Origin: a virus
Direction: 5' to 3' (one strand)
DNA length: 56,248 nucleotides
IMG/VR virus record: IMGVR_UViG_3300033149_003977
Span: 1-56,248 of that record
A program made the position numbers and the translations under genes. Below the pieces are notes generated by a model, which searched no databases, was not told where the DNA came from, and worked only from the letters and a program-made list of their open reading frames with translations. Below, in pieces: positions 41,132-48,702 of the stretch (its first letter is position 1; each line of letters opens with the position of its first letter).

Positions 41132-41473
41132 GTGTCAGCTCCGCCAAACGGTGAAAAATTATTGGAATTAATTTTACATGAATTGCATGATTTGCGGAAA
41201 CAAGTCACGCAAACCTCCGCCGACATGGCTGTTTTATGTCAACAAGTGAAAGACCGGAGCCTTGGTTGTCCATTTCGCGAAGAAATTGCAGAATCAAAGC
41301 GCGTGTCGGATCGATTTACACAATTTGAGGATGATTACATCAAGTGGCGATTGGAAATTGCCAACGAAGCCCGAAGCGAAGGGGGGCGAGCTGGAGCGAA
41401 AGCCGGCGGCATATTCGCCATCGCTATGGGGCTAGTGGGCATCGCATACGAGTTGGTGAAAATGCTAAATTAG
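41132..41473 (+). CDS. Coiled-coil protein with C-terminal membrane segment, holin-accessory type
   Basis: The 113-residue protein has helices with coiled-coil character (KLLELILHELHDLRKQV) and one hydrophobic segment at the end (GGIFAIAMGLVGIAYELV). This is the layout of XhlA-type proteins that help holins. GTG 41132 is preferred, because GAGG is eight bases upstream and the preceding gene ends just before it. ATG 41105 is an alternative. It is followed by a likely holin gene. Confidence 0.65.
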   Translation: MSAPPNGEKLLELILHELHDLRKQVTQTSADMAVLCQQVKDRSLGCPFREEIAESKRVSDRFTQFEDDYIKWRLEIANEARSEGGRAGAKAGGIFAIAMGLVGIAYELVKMLN

Positions 41474-41484
41474 GAGGTGTAAAC

Positions 41485-41802
41485 ATGACACTAACTCAAA
41501 GTTTGATTTGGATCATCGAGGGTGGTGGCGCAGGCGTTCTAGCGTCACGTTGTATCGAGTGGTGGGACTGGGCGGCGGATTTACCGCCTGATAAAAAGAA
41601 TTTCGTCGCCTGGGCCATCTGCGCGGCGTTCGGACTAGCGGCTTTTTTCATTCTTGGCTGGCTGGGCACGTGGGTTGGAGGTCTCGACGCCATGCCGAGC
41701 ACGGCGCAAGAGTGGGCGTCGGCGCTTTTCAACGTGGTCGTTTCGTCGATCATGGCCGGAAATGCGACGCACGCCGTGACGGTGCTCGCGAAGAAAAGCT
41801 GA
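41485..41802 (+). CDS. Putative holin
   Basis: The 105-residue protein has three hydrophobic stretches: about residues 5-22, 40-65 (FVAWAICAAFGLAAFFILGW) and 82-100. It has a basic C-terminus (LAKKS), as expected of a class I-like holin that makes pores in the inner membrane. TAGGAGGTG precedes ATG 41485. It is the last gene of the virion operon and is followed by a terminator. No endolysin gene lies next to it; the transglycosylase at 52148 and the GH-A enzyme at 11323 are the cell-wall enzyme candidates. Confidence 0.65.
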   Translation: MTLTQSLIWIIEGGGAGVLASRCIEWWDWAADLPPDKKNFVAWAICAAFGLAAFFILGWLGTWVGGLDAMPSTAQEWASALFNVVVSSIMAGNATHAVTVLAKKS

Positions 41803-41829
41803 AGGTCTGATCGCCATCTTCCTCCTTTC

Positions 41830-41880
41830 CGGCGCTCGTTCTGTGGTTCTCGCTTTCGCACCACGGGGCGAGCGCCGTTT
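41830..41880 (+). terminator. Terminator at end of virion operon
   Basis: CGGCGCTCG (41830-41838) pairs perfectly with CGAGCGCCG (41869-41877). An inner GTGGT/ACCAC stem extends the hairpin. Only a TTT follows, so it may be a weak or factor-aided terminator. It lies 28 bases after the last virion gene. Confidence 0.75.
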
Positions 41881-42252
41881 CCCAAATTCAAATTATGCAC
41901 GGACGGACGAAAACACATACGTAATCTATTGTGTATTACAGTTTGTTGTAATACACATAATTCAATTCTGCATAGTGCATAATCATATATACGAAATTTT
42001 TTTAAAAATGACGTTTTTTTCAAAAAACGTCATTTTTCTCGTTTATGCATTATGCACAATGTGAGAAAAAGAGCAAAACACAGAGGCTTTTTTATCGTTA
42101 ATTACAATCTGCTGTGATATTTTTATTTTATTTCTGCATAATAGAATGCATAATCCTGCATAATTCAAATTATGCAAAAAAAAAACCGCTCCGCGTTGTG
42201 TGCAATTAAAGTCCGCAGATTCTTTACTTTACCTCTTGAGAATATCAATTTT
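41881..42252. other. Second AT-rich control region
   Basis: About 370 bases with no convincing gene. It has several GCATAAT/ATTATGC words, including the perfect 20-bp palindrome at 42157-42176, runs of A and T, and the inverted repeat AAAATGACGTTTTTTTCAAAAAACGTCATTTT around 42005-42036 in two halves. It ends at the operator-promoter cassette of 42253-42341. Its similarity to 3349-3911 suggests that the same protein binds both regions. Confidence 0.6.
42157..42176. repeat. Distant copy of the 20-bp palindromic iteron
   Basis: TGCATAATTCAAATTATGCA is identical to the inner units of the array at 3762-3847, nearly 38 kb away. It lies about 140 bases before the -10 box of promoter P2. Confidence 0.85.
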
Positions 42253-42290
42253 ACATATTGTGAGAATTTTAAAAAATTCTCATATTATGT
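42253..42290. promoter_or_regulatory. Inverted repeat upstream of promoter P2
   Basis: ACATATTGTGAGAA (42253-42266) and TTCTCATATTATGT (42277-42290) form an inverted repeat with two mismatches in 14. It is a near-copy of the perfect repeat at 1723-1760, and the distance to the -35 box is the same. A mini hairpin AACGCA/TGCGTT with a T run follows it. Confidence 0.6.
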
Positions 42291-42312
42291 AACGCAAAAT
42301 GCGTTTTTTCGC

Positions 42313-42341
42313 TTGACATTCAATGTAAATTCTGCTATAAT
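42313..42341 (+). promoter_or_regulatory. Sigma70-like promoter P2
   Basis: TTGACA (42313-42318), 17 bases, TATAAT (42336-42341), with TGC before the -10 box. The spacer TTCAATGTAAATTCTGC differs from that of P3 (54622) by one base. It drives the genes at 42376 and 42896. Confidence 0.92.
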
Positions 42342-42375
42342 ATTCCTGAAAATGAGAGATGAAGGAGGGATTGAA

Positions 42376-42741
42376 ATGAAATTCCAAAAAGGACAAAGAG
42401 TTCGCTGGAATGAGAGCTGGGGGGTGTGGAGGGACGCCACGATTTTAGAAACCAAATTGGAATACGCCAAAGAGGTTTATAAAATCAAGGACGACCGTGG
42501 GAGTGTCTGTTGGATTGAGGAGGGTTTTTTAGCAAAGAAACCAGAGAGAAAAGAGAAATTATACAAAAGCGCGACGAGAGAGGACGTCGCGAAGGACATC
42601 ATCGACTCAGCGATGGTGTCCGGGAAACATTTAACCAATGCTGTCGTAGCTAAATGGGCACGGCAGGACGGAATCCGCAATCAAGAAGACATTGAATGGA
42701 TAGTTGAAAAAGTCCGGAAAATTATCAACTGGGACAACTAG
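42376..42741 (+). CDS. Hypothetical protein with promoter and leader shared with 54685 gene
   Basis: The 121-residue protein starts MKFQKGQRVRW and has a small beta segment (KGQRVRWNESWGVWRDATIL; SH3- or Tudor-like spacing) and a helical C-terminus. The leader ATGAGAGATGAAGGAGGGATTGAA before ATG 42376 (shown here in parts: ATGAGAGATGAAG then GAGGGATTGAA) is the same as before the 54685 gene. An in-frame ATG at 42352 is only about ten bases from the -10 box; GGAGG points to 42376. The two proteins differ after their first residues, so the promoter and leader, not the genes, were duplicated. Confidence 0.72.
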   Translation: MKFQKGQRVRWNESWGVWRDATILETKLEYAKEVYKIKDDRGSVCWIEEGFLAKKPERKEKLYKSATREDVAKDIIDSAMVSGKHLTNAVVAKWARQDGIRNQEDIEWIVEKVRKIINWDN

Positions 42742-42749
42742 CACGCGAA

Positions 42750-42790
42750 ACCGAGGTTTTCAACCTCGGTCGTCGGGAAAGCGGCCCGAC
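42750..42790 (+). other. Two consecutive hairpins after gene 42376
   Basis: ACCGAGGTT/AACCTCGGT (42750-42770, three-base loop) is followed by GTCGGG/CCCGAC (42772-42790). No T run follows, so an RNA stability or processing role is more likely than termination. The 105 bases up to the next gene hold only a 22-codon frame without an SD. Confidence 0.55.
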
Positions 42791-42895
42791 CTGATGAGCG
42801 AATTGGTCACCGTATTCGATGAAATTCCTGTATCATTGGACGAAGCGTATAGGGAATTTTAGGCGGCAAACCAAAATTAATCGGAAAGGAGCGAA

Positions 42896-43075
42896 ATGAG
42901 ACAAAGACCCTTATTCAAGGGCAAAATTTATAGGGGGTGGACGATTCGTTACCCGCAGGGAAACGAACCGAACTACCTGGTGAGCAATTTGAGTGAGCCG
43001 GATACCCTCAAGCGTTTCCGACACATCGGGGACGCTGAGAGGTGGATCGACCGAAAGGTGGCTAAATGGATGTGA
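42896..43075 (+). CDS. 59-residue basic hypothetical protein
   Basis: ATG 42896 has AAAGGAG six bases upstream. The peptide is basic and beta-rich at the start (RPLFKGKIYRGWTIRYPQGN) with a helix at the end (DAERWIDRKVAKW). This pattern is common in small phage proteins with a modified-base or nucleic-acid-binding look, but no family is recognised. It is followed by a strong terminator at 43122. Confidence 0.6.
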   Translation: MRQRPLFKGKIYRGWTIRYPQGNEPNYLVSNLSEPDTLKRFRHIGDAERWIDRKVAKWM

Positions 43076-43121
43076 TAAAATTGCAACGATTGATCGACGA
43101 CGCACGTCACGGCTGATGTAT

Positions 43122-43170
43122 AACGATCCTTAGGGAGAGCGAGCAATCGCTCTCCTGAGGATCGTTTTTA
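43122..43170 (+). terminator. Strong rho-independent terminator
   Basis: AACGATCCT and GGGAGAGCGA pair with TCGCTCTCC and AGGATCGTT (one small internal bulge) around GCAA, and TTTTTA follows. The stem of about 20 bp is almost perfect. It ends the P2 transcript. Confidence 0.92.
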
Positions 43171-43207
43171 ATTGGTTTTGAGGCCGGATAAGTTAAAAGG
43201 AGAGAGT

Positions 43208-43594
43208 ATGGGACAAGGATCACTTGTGTATGACGGAAAAAAATATTATTCATTGGAGGATGCCGCGAGGTTCTGCGGTTTGTCCGTCCGTGCGTTTCAA
43301 GCATACCTTTATCAGCGTCGGTTGATAAAGGCGGACAAAAAGATCGGCGGACGATTGTGGTTCTCAAGAGAGACGTTGATCGATTTTTGCAATCGTCTCG
43401 CCGTTTACCTTTGTCGGATGACGCCGGACGGGGTGGGGTTATTTACGACGACAGAGGCGGCGGGGATGCTCGTCGTCTCTCGTCAAACGATCCACAATTG
43501 GGTCAAAACTGGCCGACTAGTGCCGGATGTGCGGCGCGGTCGGCGAATATTTTTCACCTTGGACACAATTCAGGAGGCACGAAAACAAAGATGA
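43208..43594 (+). CDS. Double helix-turn-helix protein, excisionase/MerR type
   Basis: The 128-residue protein has two HTH_17-like units: about residues 13-60 (YSLEDAARFCGLSVRAFQAYL, ending in FSRETLIDF) and about 78-125 (LFTTTEAAGMLVVSRQTIHNWV, ending in FTLDTIQEARK). It has the same two-unit layout as the protein at 3958, and the two are probably paralogues with different targets. ATG 43208 has AAAAGGAGAG upstream. It begins the block that leads to the replication genes and may regulate it. Confidence 0.8.
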   Translation: MGQGSLVYDGKKYYSLEDAARFCGLSVRAFQAYLYQRRLIKADKKIGGRLWFSRETLIDFCNRLAVYLCRMTPDGVGLFTTTEAAGMLVVSRQTIHNWVKTGRLVPDVRRGRRIFFTLDTIQEARKQR

Positions 43595-43800
43595 ACGAAA
43601 AAAGAAATGAGGTTCCGACGCGAAGACTGACTGCGGTAGGTTTCATTGCATGGATAGTATTCGCGATATTGGCCGGTGTGACCGTCGCCACAGCTATACG
43701 AGTCGGCATTGAAGCGACTTGGCAACGAGTCGCGTTGATCGCCGTGGAATCGTTGGCGACCTCGACTATGGCTCGCATCGCCCTGGATGGGATGGAGTAG
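43591..43800 (+). CDS. Small membrane protein
   Basis: The 69-residue protein has a basic N-terminus and one clear membrane helix (LTAVGFIAWIVFAILAGVTV), then an amphipathic region. ATG 43591 overlaps the preceding stop (ATGA). The function is unknown; small phage membrane proteins of this type can act in superinfection exclusion or as anchors, which is not shown here. Confidence 0.65.
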   Translation: MNEKRNEVPTRRLTAVGFIAWIVFAILAGVTVATAIRVGIEATWQRVALIAVESLATSTMARIALDGME

Positions 43801-43801
43801 A

Positions 43802-44050
43802 ATGAATGAGGAAAGAAATGCGATGTTACAGGCCAAAATCGAGGAATTGAGAAAATCCCTCGCGTTCGCGCGGGAATCGGGCAAAGCTTGGTATAATAGC
43901 TATTGTGTCGTCCTGGAACAACGGCAAGCTGTGACGAAAGAATTGGAAGACACAAAAAAGGCCCTCGCACTTGCGCGAGAATCGGCTAAGACTTGGTGCG
44001 CCAAGTATTACGCGCTGTTGACCGGCGAGGATGAGGCGGACTATGACTAA
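43802..44050 (+). CDS. Small coiled-coil protein with internal repeat
   Basis: The 82-residue protein is a charged helix with two similar halves: LRKSLAFARESGKAWYNSY and KKALALARESAKTWCAKYY. The internal repeat suggests duplication and a helical hairpin or dimer. ATG 43802 lies one base after the preceding stop. It overlaps the next gene start by 8 bases. The role is unknown. Confidence 0.65.
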   Translation: MNEERNAMLQAKIEELRKSLAFARESGKAWYNSYCVVLEQRQAVTKELEDTKKALALARESAKTWCAKYYALLTGEDEADYD

Positions 44051-45632
44051 TGTGCGGGCGGTCGATCAAGGTGATAGGATTTATGTCTATTCGCCATACT
44101 CGGCGAAGGATAGATGCAAATCCATCCCTGGTGCGCGGTGGGACAGAGTTTCCCGCGCGTGGACGTATCCGTTGACCGTTCACAGTCTGCGCAATATCCG
44201 CGACGAATTCGGTCTTGAAGCGTTGGACGAACGGTTGCGGGCGAAATTGGCCAAATTGGAGGGTGGTGGTTCACCGATTGAGGTGAACCTCAAAAATCCC
44301 CTTTGGGAACACCAAAGGGACGCCGTCATGTTCGTCAAAGATCTTGACGGCGCGATGTTGGCGATGGATATGGGCACGGGAAAGACGCTCGTGGCCATTG
44401 CACTCATGGACGGTTGGAATTCGCGCCGTGTCGCCGTGATCTGTCCGAAATCGGTCATTCCTGTGTGGCCCTCGGAGGTGGAGAAACATTCACGCCATGA
44501 ATGGAAAGTCTCCGCCGAAACACGTGGTTCCGTCGCTAAACGTGCGAAAGCGGCGGCAAGAACGCTTTACGTTGCTGAACGCACAGGGCAACGGGCGATG
44601 ATCGTAGTCAACTACGAGGCGTGTTTCCGCAACGACATGGCGAATTTCCTGCTTGGGCGAAAGTGGGATGTGCTTGTATATGATGAGGTGCACCACATTA
44701 AATCACCGAGTGGCAAGCAATCCCGTTTTTGTGCCAAGCTGTCGAAAATGGCTAAAAAGCGTCTAGGACTTACCGGCACACCGATGCCCCACAGTCCGCT
44801 GGACATTTACGGTCAAGCGCGGGCCATCGATCCGTCGGTGTTCGGGACGTATTTCACGTCGTTCCGCGCCAGATACGCTGTGATGGGCGGTTACGGTGGA
44901 CATGAGATTCTGCGTTACCAGAATCTGGACGACCTGAACCGGCGATTTTATTCATTCGCCTTTCGGGTCAGGAAAGAAGATGTGCTTGATTTGCCTCCAA
45001 CAACGGCGACAACTCGTTATTGTACACTCAGTAAAGAGGAGGCACGAGTGTACATCGGATTGGAAGACGACTTCTACGCTTGGCTTGATGCAGGTGAGGA
45101 AGTCACCATTTCCAATGCGCTGGTCAAGTTGTTGCGGTTGCAACAATGTACGTCAGGTTATGTCAACTCGGACAACGGCGAGATGGTGCGTCTGGGAACG
45201 TCGAAATTGGACGCCTTTTCGGGATGGTTGGAGGATTTGCCGTTGCGGGAGCCTTTAGTTGTGTTCTGTCGGTTCGTGGCTGACGTGGAAGCCGCGGCGG
45301 AGCGGTGTGTCGAATCAGGACGGACAGTTTCGCGACTGTATGGCAAAATGCATGAGTTGGAGGACTGGCAAAGAGGAAAAACTGATGTGTTGGTTACACA
45401 AGTCCAAAGCGGTTCAGAAGGTGTCGATCTGAGCCGTGCGTGTCAAGCCGCGTACCTCTCGGTCGGGTTTTCGCTCGGTCGATATGAACAAAGCTTGGCG
45501 CGATTGGACAGGCCGGGCCAAACACGGTCGGTGACGTATACGCATTTCGTCGCCGAGAACACTGTGGATTGCAAAGTTCTCGCGGCGTTGGCGAAGCGCA
45601 AGGCCGTGATACAATCAATCATCGGTAAATGA
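44043..45632 (+). CDS. HARP-like domain plus SNF2-family helicase
   Basis: The 529-residue protein is an SF2 ATPase. The N-terminal about 60 residues (YSPYSAKDRCKSIPGARWD, then AWTYPL) look like a HARP domain, which anneals DNA in SMARCAL1. Motif I is DMGTGKT (109-115), motif II is DEVH (214-217), motif III is LTGTP, motif V/VI is GVDLSRACQ with RLDRPGQ near 490. SNF2-type phage helicases act in fork remodelling and recombination. ATG 44043 overlaps the coiled-coil gene by eight bases, with GAGGCGGAC upstream. Confidence 0.88.
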   Translation: MTNVRAVDQGDRIYVYSPYSAKDRCKSIPGARWDRVSRAWTYPLTVHSLRNIRDEFGLEALDERLRAKLAKLEGGGSPIEVNLKNPLWEHQRDAVMFVKDLDGAMLAMDMGTGKTLVAIALMDGWNSRRVAVICPKSVIPVWPSEVEKHSRHEWKVSAETRGSVAKRAKAAARTLYVAERTGQRAMIVVNYEACFRNDMANFLLGRKWDVLVYDEVHHIKSPSGKQSRFCAKLSKMAKKRLGLTGTPMPHSPLDIYGQARAIDPSVFGTYFTSFRARYAVMGGYGGHEILRYQNLDDLNRRFYSFAFRVRKEDVLDLPPTTATTRYCTLSKEEARVYIGLEDDFYAWLDAGEEVTISNALVKLLRLQQCTSGYVNSDNGEMVRLGTSKLDAFSGWLEDLPLREPLVVFCRFVADVEAAAERCVESGRTVSRLYGKMHELEDWQRGKTDVLVTQVQSGSEGVDLSRACQAAYLSVGFSLGRYEQSLARLDRPGQTRSVTYTHFVAENTVDCKVLAALAKRKAVIQSIIGK

Positions 45633-45637
45633 TGATT

Positions 45638-45666
45638 TTGTGATAATGTGTAACGTATACTAGAAT
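45638..45666 (+). promoter_or_regulatory. Probable promoter P6 for replication genes
   Basis: TTGTGA (45638-45643), 17 bases, TAGAAT (45661-45666). It is weaker than P1-P3. It lies between the helicase and the 45688 gene, with no terminator before it, so it may boost expression of the replication block. Confidence 0.55.
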
Positions 45667-45687
45667 ATAAAACGAGGTGAGGAACAC

Positions 45688-46113
45688 ATGGAACAGGAAT
45701 TGGACGCTGTCACTAGATTCGTAGAACTTGAGCGGCAAAAACGCGAATTGAAGGCGAAAATGGATGAATTGAATCGTCAGATCGCGAAGACGAAAGAGGA
45801 TGTCCTCAATGTCTTTGAGCGAACGGGCCTTCAGTCCGTGTCCGTAGAGGACATGACGGTGTACGTCGCCCATCTTGTTGGCGCGAAATTGCGTGTCACG
45901 AAAGATGAGGCGTTGCCAGTGGTGCGGGAATGGGCACCGGATTTGGTTCAAACAAGTTTCAATATGAACCGAATCTCGGCGCTCATTAGGGAGATTCATA
46001 GACAGGAAGGAGGCAGGAGTCTGGAAGAACTCAAGCGGGCATTGCCCGCGAAAGTTTTGGACTGTTTTGATGTTCAAGACTGGTTCGACGTGAGAGCGGT
46101 AAAACGCTCGTAA
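45688..46113 (+). CDS. Hypothetical protein with N-terminal coiled coil
   Basis: The 141-residue protein has a heptad-rich helix at residues 8-45 (LERQKRELKAKMDELNRQI), then a beta/helix region and a C-terminal helix. This resembles small proteins near phage recombination genes (Gp157-like layout), but no family can be named with confidence. GAGGTGAGG lies before ATG 45688. It follows promoter P6 and precedes the Cys-containing replication-type protein. Confidence 0.65.
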   Translation: MEQELDAVTRFVELERQKRELKAKMDELNRQIAKTKEDVLNVFERTGLQSVSVEDMTVYVAHLVGAKLRVTKDEALPVVREWAPDLVQTSFNMNRISALIREIHRQEGGRSLEELKRALPAKVLDCFDVQDWFDVRAVKRS

Positions 46114-46154
46114 AGGCGAATGACCAACGCACAAAAACGAAAGGCAAAAAAGAA

Positions 46155-46868
46155 ATGGAAAATGAAAATGTGGCAGTCGTAAAATTGGAAGATGCCCCCG
46201 CGGAGAGTGTGGAAATTTTCCGCGAATATGGGCTGATCGTTTCAGAAGAAGACCGGATGGTCTATGATGCGAACATCCGTGGTCAAGATGTGTCCAGGTT
46301 CGACTTGGATTCGATTCATGTACCTTTAGCCGGTTCCGAGTTCTGGCAAATGCCGGATGGGACGCCGGTCAAATCATTCCGAGCCGTCATCCTGGGCTTT
46401 CGTGATTTTCGGAAGTGGTATAAAGACCGATACCAACCAGGTCAAGACGCGCGACCGCCGGATTGTGTGTCTGAGGACTTGATTACCGGCGTGGGCGATC
46501 CTGGCGGCCAATGCGCCGTCTGTCCCCACAACCAGTGGGGAACGGCCATCGGGCCTGACGGCGATTTGACGCGAGGGAAAGCGTGTGGTCAATATCGCAC
46601 ACTGTTCCTGTCCTTGCCAGGACATTTGCTCCCCGTCCGGTTGATCGCACCGCCGACGAGCCTGAAATCCATTCGCCGTTATTTTCTGGCGGGATTGAAG
46701 GCCCCGTACTATGCCGCGATCACGGAATTCGGGCTGGTTCGGGCCGATCCGGTTTGTGTCATCGCACCGACATTCGTCCAGGCGATTCCCAACGAACCCA
46801 GGGGCGTTTGGACGGAACTCGGGATGTACGCTGCGCAAATAATGGACATGTTCAACCGGACGACTTAA
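46155..46868 (+). CDS. Cys-motif protein of replication block, possible ssDNA-binding
   Basis: The 237-residue protein has a conserved middle: PPDCVSEDLITGVG, CAVCPHNQWGTAIG, and GKACGQYRTLFLSLPG, giving four Cys that could bind zinc or an iron-sulfur cluster at about residues 98-142. This is followed by LLPVRLIAPPTSLKSIRRY. I know this pattern from phage and mobile-element proteins of unknown function found beside replication genes. An ssDNA-binding role is inferred from position and not shown. The start ATG 46155 has no strong SD (AAAAGAAA). It is followed by a perfect 13-bp hairpin. Confidence 0.6.
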   Translation: MENENVAVVKLEDAPAESVEIFREYGLIVSEEDRMVYDANIRGQDVSRFDLDSIHVPLAGSEFWQMPDGTPVKSFRAVILGFRDFRKWYKDRYQPGQDARPPDCVSEDLITGVGDPGGQCAVCPHNQWGTAIGPDGDLTRGKACGQYRTLFLSLPGHLLPVRLIAPPTSLKSIRRYFLAGLKAPYYAAITEFGLVRADPVCVIAPTFVQAIPNEPRGVWTELGMYAAQIMDMFNRTT

Positions 46869-46874
46869 ATCTTT

Positions 46875-46904
46875 CCAGGCGGACGGCGAAAGCCGTCCGC
46901 CTGG
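46875..46904 (+). other. Perfect 13-bp hairpin with GAAA tetraloop
   Basis: CCAGGCGGACGGC (46875-46887) pairs perfectly with GCCGTCCGCCTGG (46892-46904) around GAAA, a stable GNRA loop. It lies six bases after a stop codon. There is no T run, so it is probably an RNA stability or processing element, or a weak terminator, before the primase gene. Confidence 0.75.
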
Positions 46905-46955
46905 ATTCAGAGGAATGGGAATGCAATGTGAGCGCATCTGAAGAGGGTACGAGAC

Positions 46956-47003
46956 ATGATTGACAATTTAACTGTAAATTCCGATTCTATTGACGAAATG
47001 TAA
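46956..47003 (+). CDS. 15-residue leader peptide upstream of primase
   Basis: ATG 46956, with GAGGG eight bases upstream, opens a 15-codon frame that stops at TAA 47001-47003, one base before the primase ATG. The primase start has no SD of its own. Ribosomes that finish the leader could start the primase, so this looks like a coupling leader. The peptide itself need not have a function. Confidence 0.4.
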   Translation: MIDNLTVNSDSIDEM

Positions 47004-47004
47004 C

Positions 47005-48660
47005 ATGTCCGACATAGACAAATTTCTTACGTTGCTGTTCGAGTTCAAGGCCGACGATCATTACATCCTCATCTGGACGCTGCGCGATCACAGAAGTGCG
47101 TGGTTCGCCGACCTGAACCGTGCAATTCGGTTCGTGGAGGAGAAACAAGATCAGGATGTTTACGTCGGCGTGGGATTGGCGGGATCCGACCTGGGACGCA
47201 TGAACCGAGCTGCGGAGAACCAGATAGTTGCACTGACCGGATTCTGTGTAGACGCAGATTACGCTAATGGTGTCCACAAGAAGTCGAATCTGCCGCCAGA
47301 GACAAACGCTTTGCAAATGTTGCGCGAAATGCCTCTTCCTCCCACCGTGATAACATCTACAGGCCACGGGTATCACGGTTGGTGGCTTTTCAAGGAACCG
47401 TGGGCCATCGAAACGGCGGAGGAACAGGCGGAATTGAAGTGGCTTTCCTGGGCCTGGGGGAAAATCTATAGGGACAAGGCAGAAGCGCAAGGGTGGACGG
47501 CGGACAGTGTGTTCGATCTAGCGCGCGTGATGCGCGTTCCAGGAACGATGAACTGCAAGGAAGCCACCCATGTGCGCGCGACCATCGTGGAAACGAACGA
47601 CTGGCGCGCGGGTGATCTGGATGCATTTTATGAGTTCTTACCAGAACCTGATCCGTCGTTTTTGTTGCCTGCAACCGAGATCGCCAAAACGGTCGGTAAT
47701 GGATTGACGCTTTCGCCCGACGCCGAACCTCCAGCGGAAAAACTCCAAATTCTTTTGGCGAACGATCCCAAGTTTGCCAAAACACACGCTAGGAAACGGC
47801 GAGACCTCAGTGATGATTCGCCATCGGGTTACGACATGAGTTTGGCTTGGTACGCCTGTATGGCGGATTGGACGGATCAAGAGATCGCCGATCTGCTCAT
47901 TTCCTGCCGAAGGGCGGCGGGCGACGACCTGAAGTTGCGCACGGATTATTATGCGCGCACCATAGCTAATGCACGAGAATCAGTCGCCAAGTTCACAGCC
48001 ATCGACAACCTGCCGACGCTGGAGCCGGGGGATTCGTCATTCAAGGAACAAATACGAGACATCCTCGGGCGCGACATTGAACGCATCATCAAATACAAAA
48101 CGCCTCGTGGCGGACGGTATTACATTCAGATCGGAAACGAGCGGCATTTGCTCGGCGGGATTTCGACTTTGTACGAACGGCGTCCGTTCTCACACGTCTG
48201 GGCTGACATAACGGGGCAAAGGCTTCCCGCTATGGACAAATCCAAGTGGGCGAGATTGAGTCAACTGTTGCTCGCCTTCTGCGCCCAGGGGGAGGAGGTC
48301 GATTTGGGGGCGGAGAGTTCGGAGATTGGACAGGTGACAGAATGGCTGGACGACTATTTGCGCAGCCACGAACCGGAGATGGAAAAAGACCGGATAAATG
48401 ACGCCGTCGCGCGGGGGGAACCGGTGGTCATAAACGGTCATGTATGTATCTATTTGCGGTCATTCAAAACGTGGTTGAAGACGATCCTGATGGTGAAATT
48501 GGACGAGACGATGGTGAGCGTCGCCATCCGCGCTATGGGCGGTGAGTCCGTGCCGGTCTATTATCGACCTAAAGGCAAAAGTCGCACATCGCGCGGGTAT
48601 TGGCAATTGCCAGAACGCTTTGCAATCGAGGAACTAGAACCATTGGCGGAAAATGCATAA
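47005..48660 (+). CDS. Primase-polymerase-like protein (AEP / RepB-primase type)
   Basis: The 551-residue protein matches archaeo-eukaryotic primases of the RepB type: CVDADYANG with Asp83 and Asp85 (metal site), STGHGYHGWWLFKEPW at about 118-133 (His for nucleotide binding), and VFDLARVMRVPGTMNCK near 172-188. The middle has a helical region (SGYDMSLAWYACMADWTDQE), common between the primase and a helicase, but no Walker motif is present, so the helicase is a separate protein. It probably synthesises primers; phage relatives can also polymerise. ATG 47005 has no SD and is coupled to a 15-codon leader. No replicative polymerase was seen, so it needs a host one or takes its place. Confidence 0.78.
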   Translation: MSDIDKFLTLLFEFKADDHYILIWTLRDHRSAWFADLNRAIRFVEEKQDQDVYVGVGLAGSDLGRMNRAAENQIVALTGFCVDADYANGVHKKSNLPPETNALQMLREMPLPPTVITSTGHGYHGWWLFKEPWAIETAEEQAELKWLSWAWGKIYRDKAEAQGWTADSVFDLARVMRVPGTMNCKEATHVRATIVETNDWRAGDLDAFYEFLPEPDPSFLLPATEIAKTVGNGLTLSPDAEPPAEKLQILLANDPKFAKTHARKRRDLSDDSPSGYDMSLAWYACMADWTDQEIADLLISCRRAAGDDLKLRTDYYARTIANARESVAKFTAIDNLPTLEPGDSSFKEQIRDILGRDIERIIKYKTPRGGRYYIQIGNERHLLGGISTLYERRPFSHVWADITGQRLPAMDKSKWARLSQLLLAFCAQGEEVDLGAESSEIGQVTEWLDDYLRSHEPEMEKDRINDAVARGEPVVINGHVCIYLRSFKTWLKTILMVKLDETMVSVAIRAMGGESVPVYYRPKGKSRTSRGYWQLPERFAIEELEPLAENA

Positions 48661-48702
48661 CGTGACAAATGTCGCGTTTGTGGAAGCCGTTGGGAGGTTG
48701 AC

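Noticed and set aside
42794-42862. 22-codon frame between 42741 and 42896
   Set aside because: No SD and too short to judge; it overlaps the end of the hairpin pair region.
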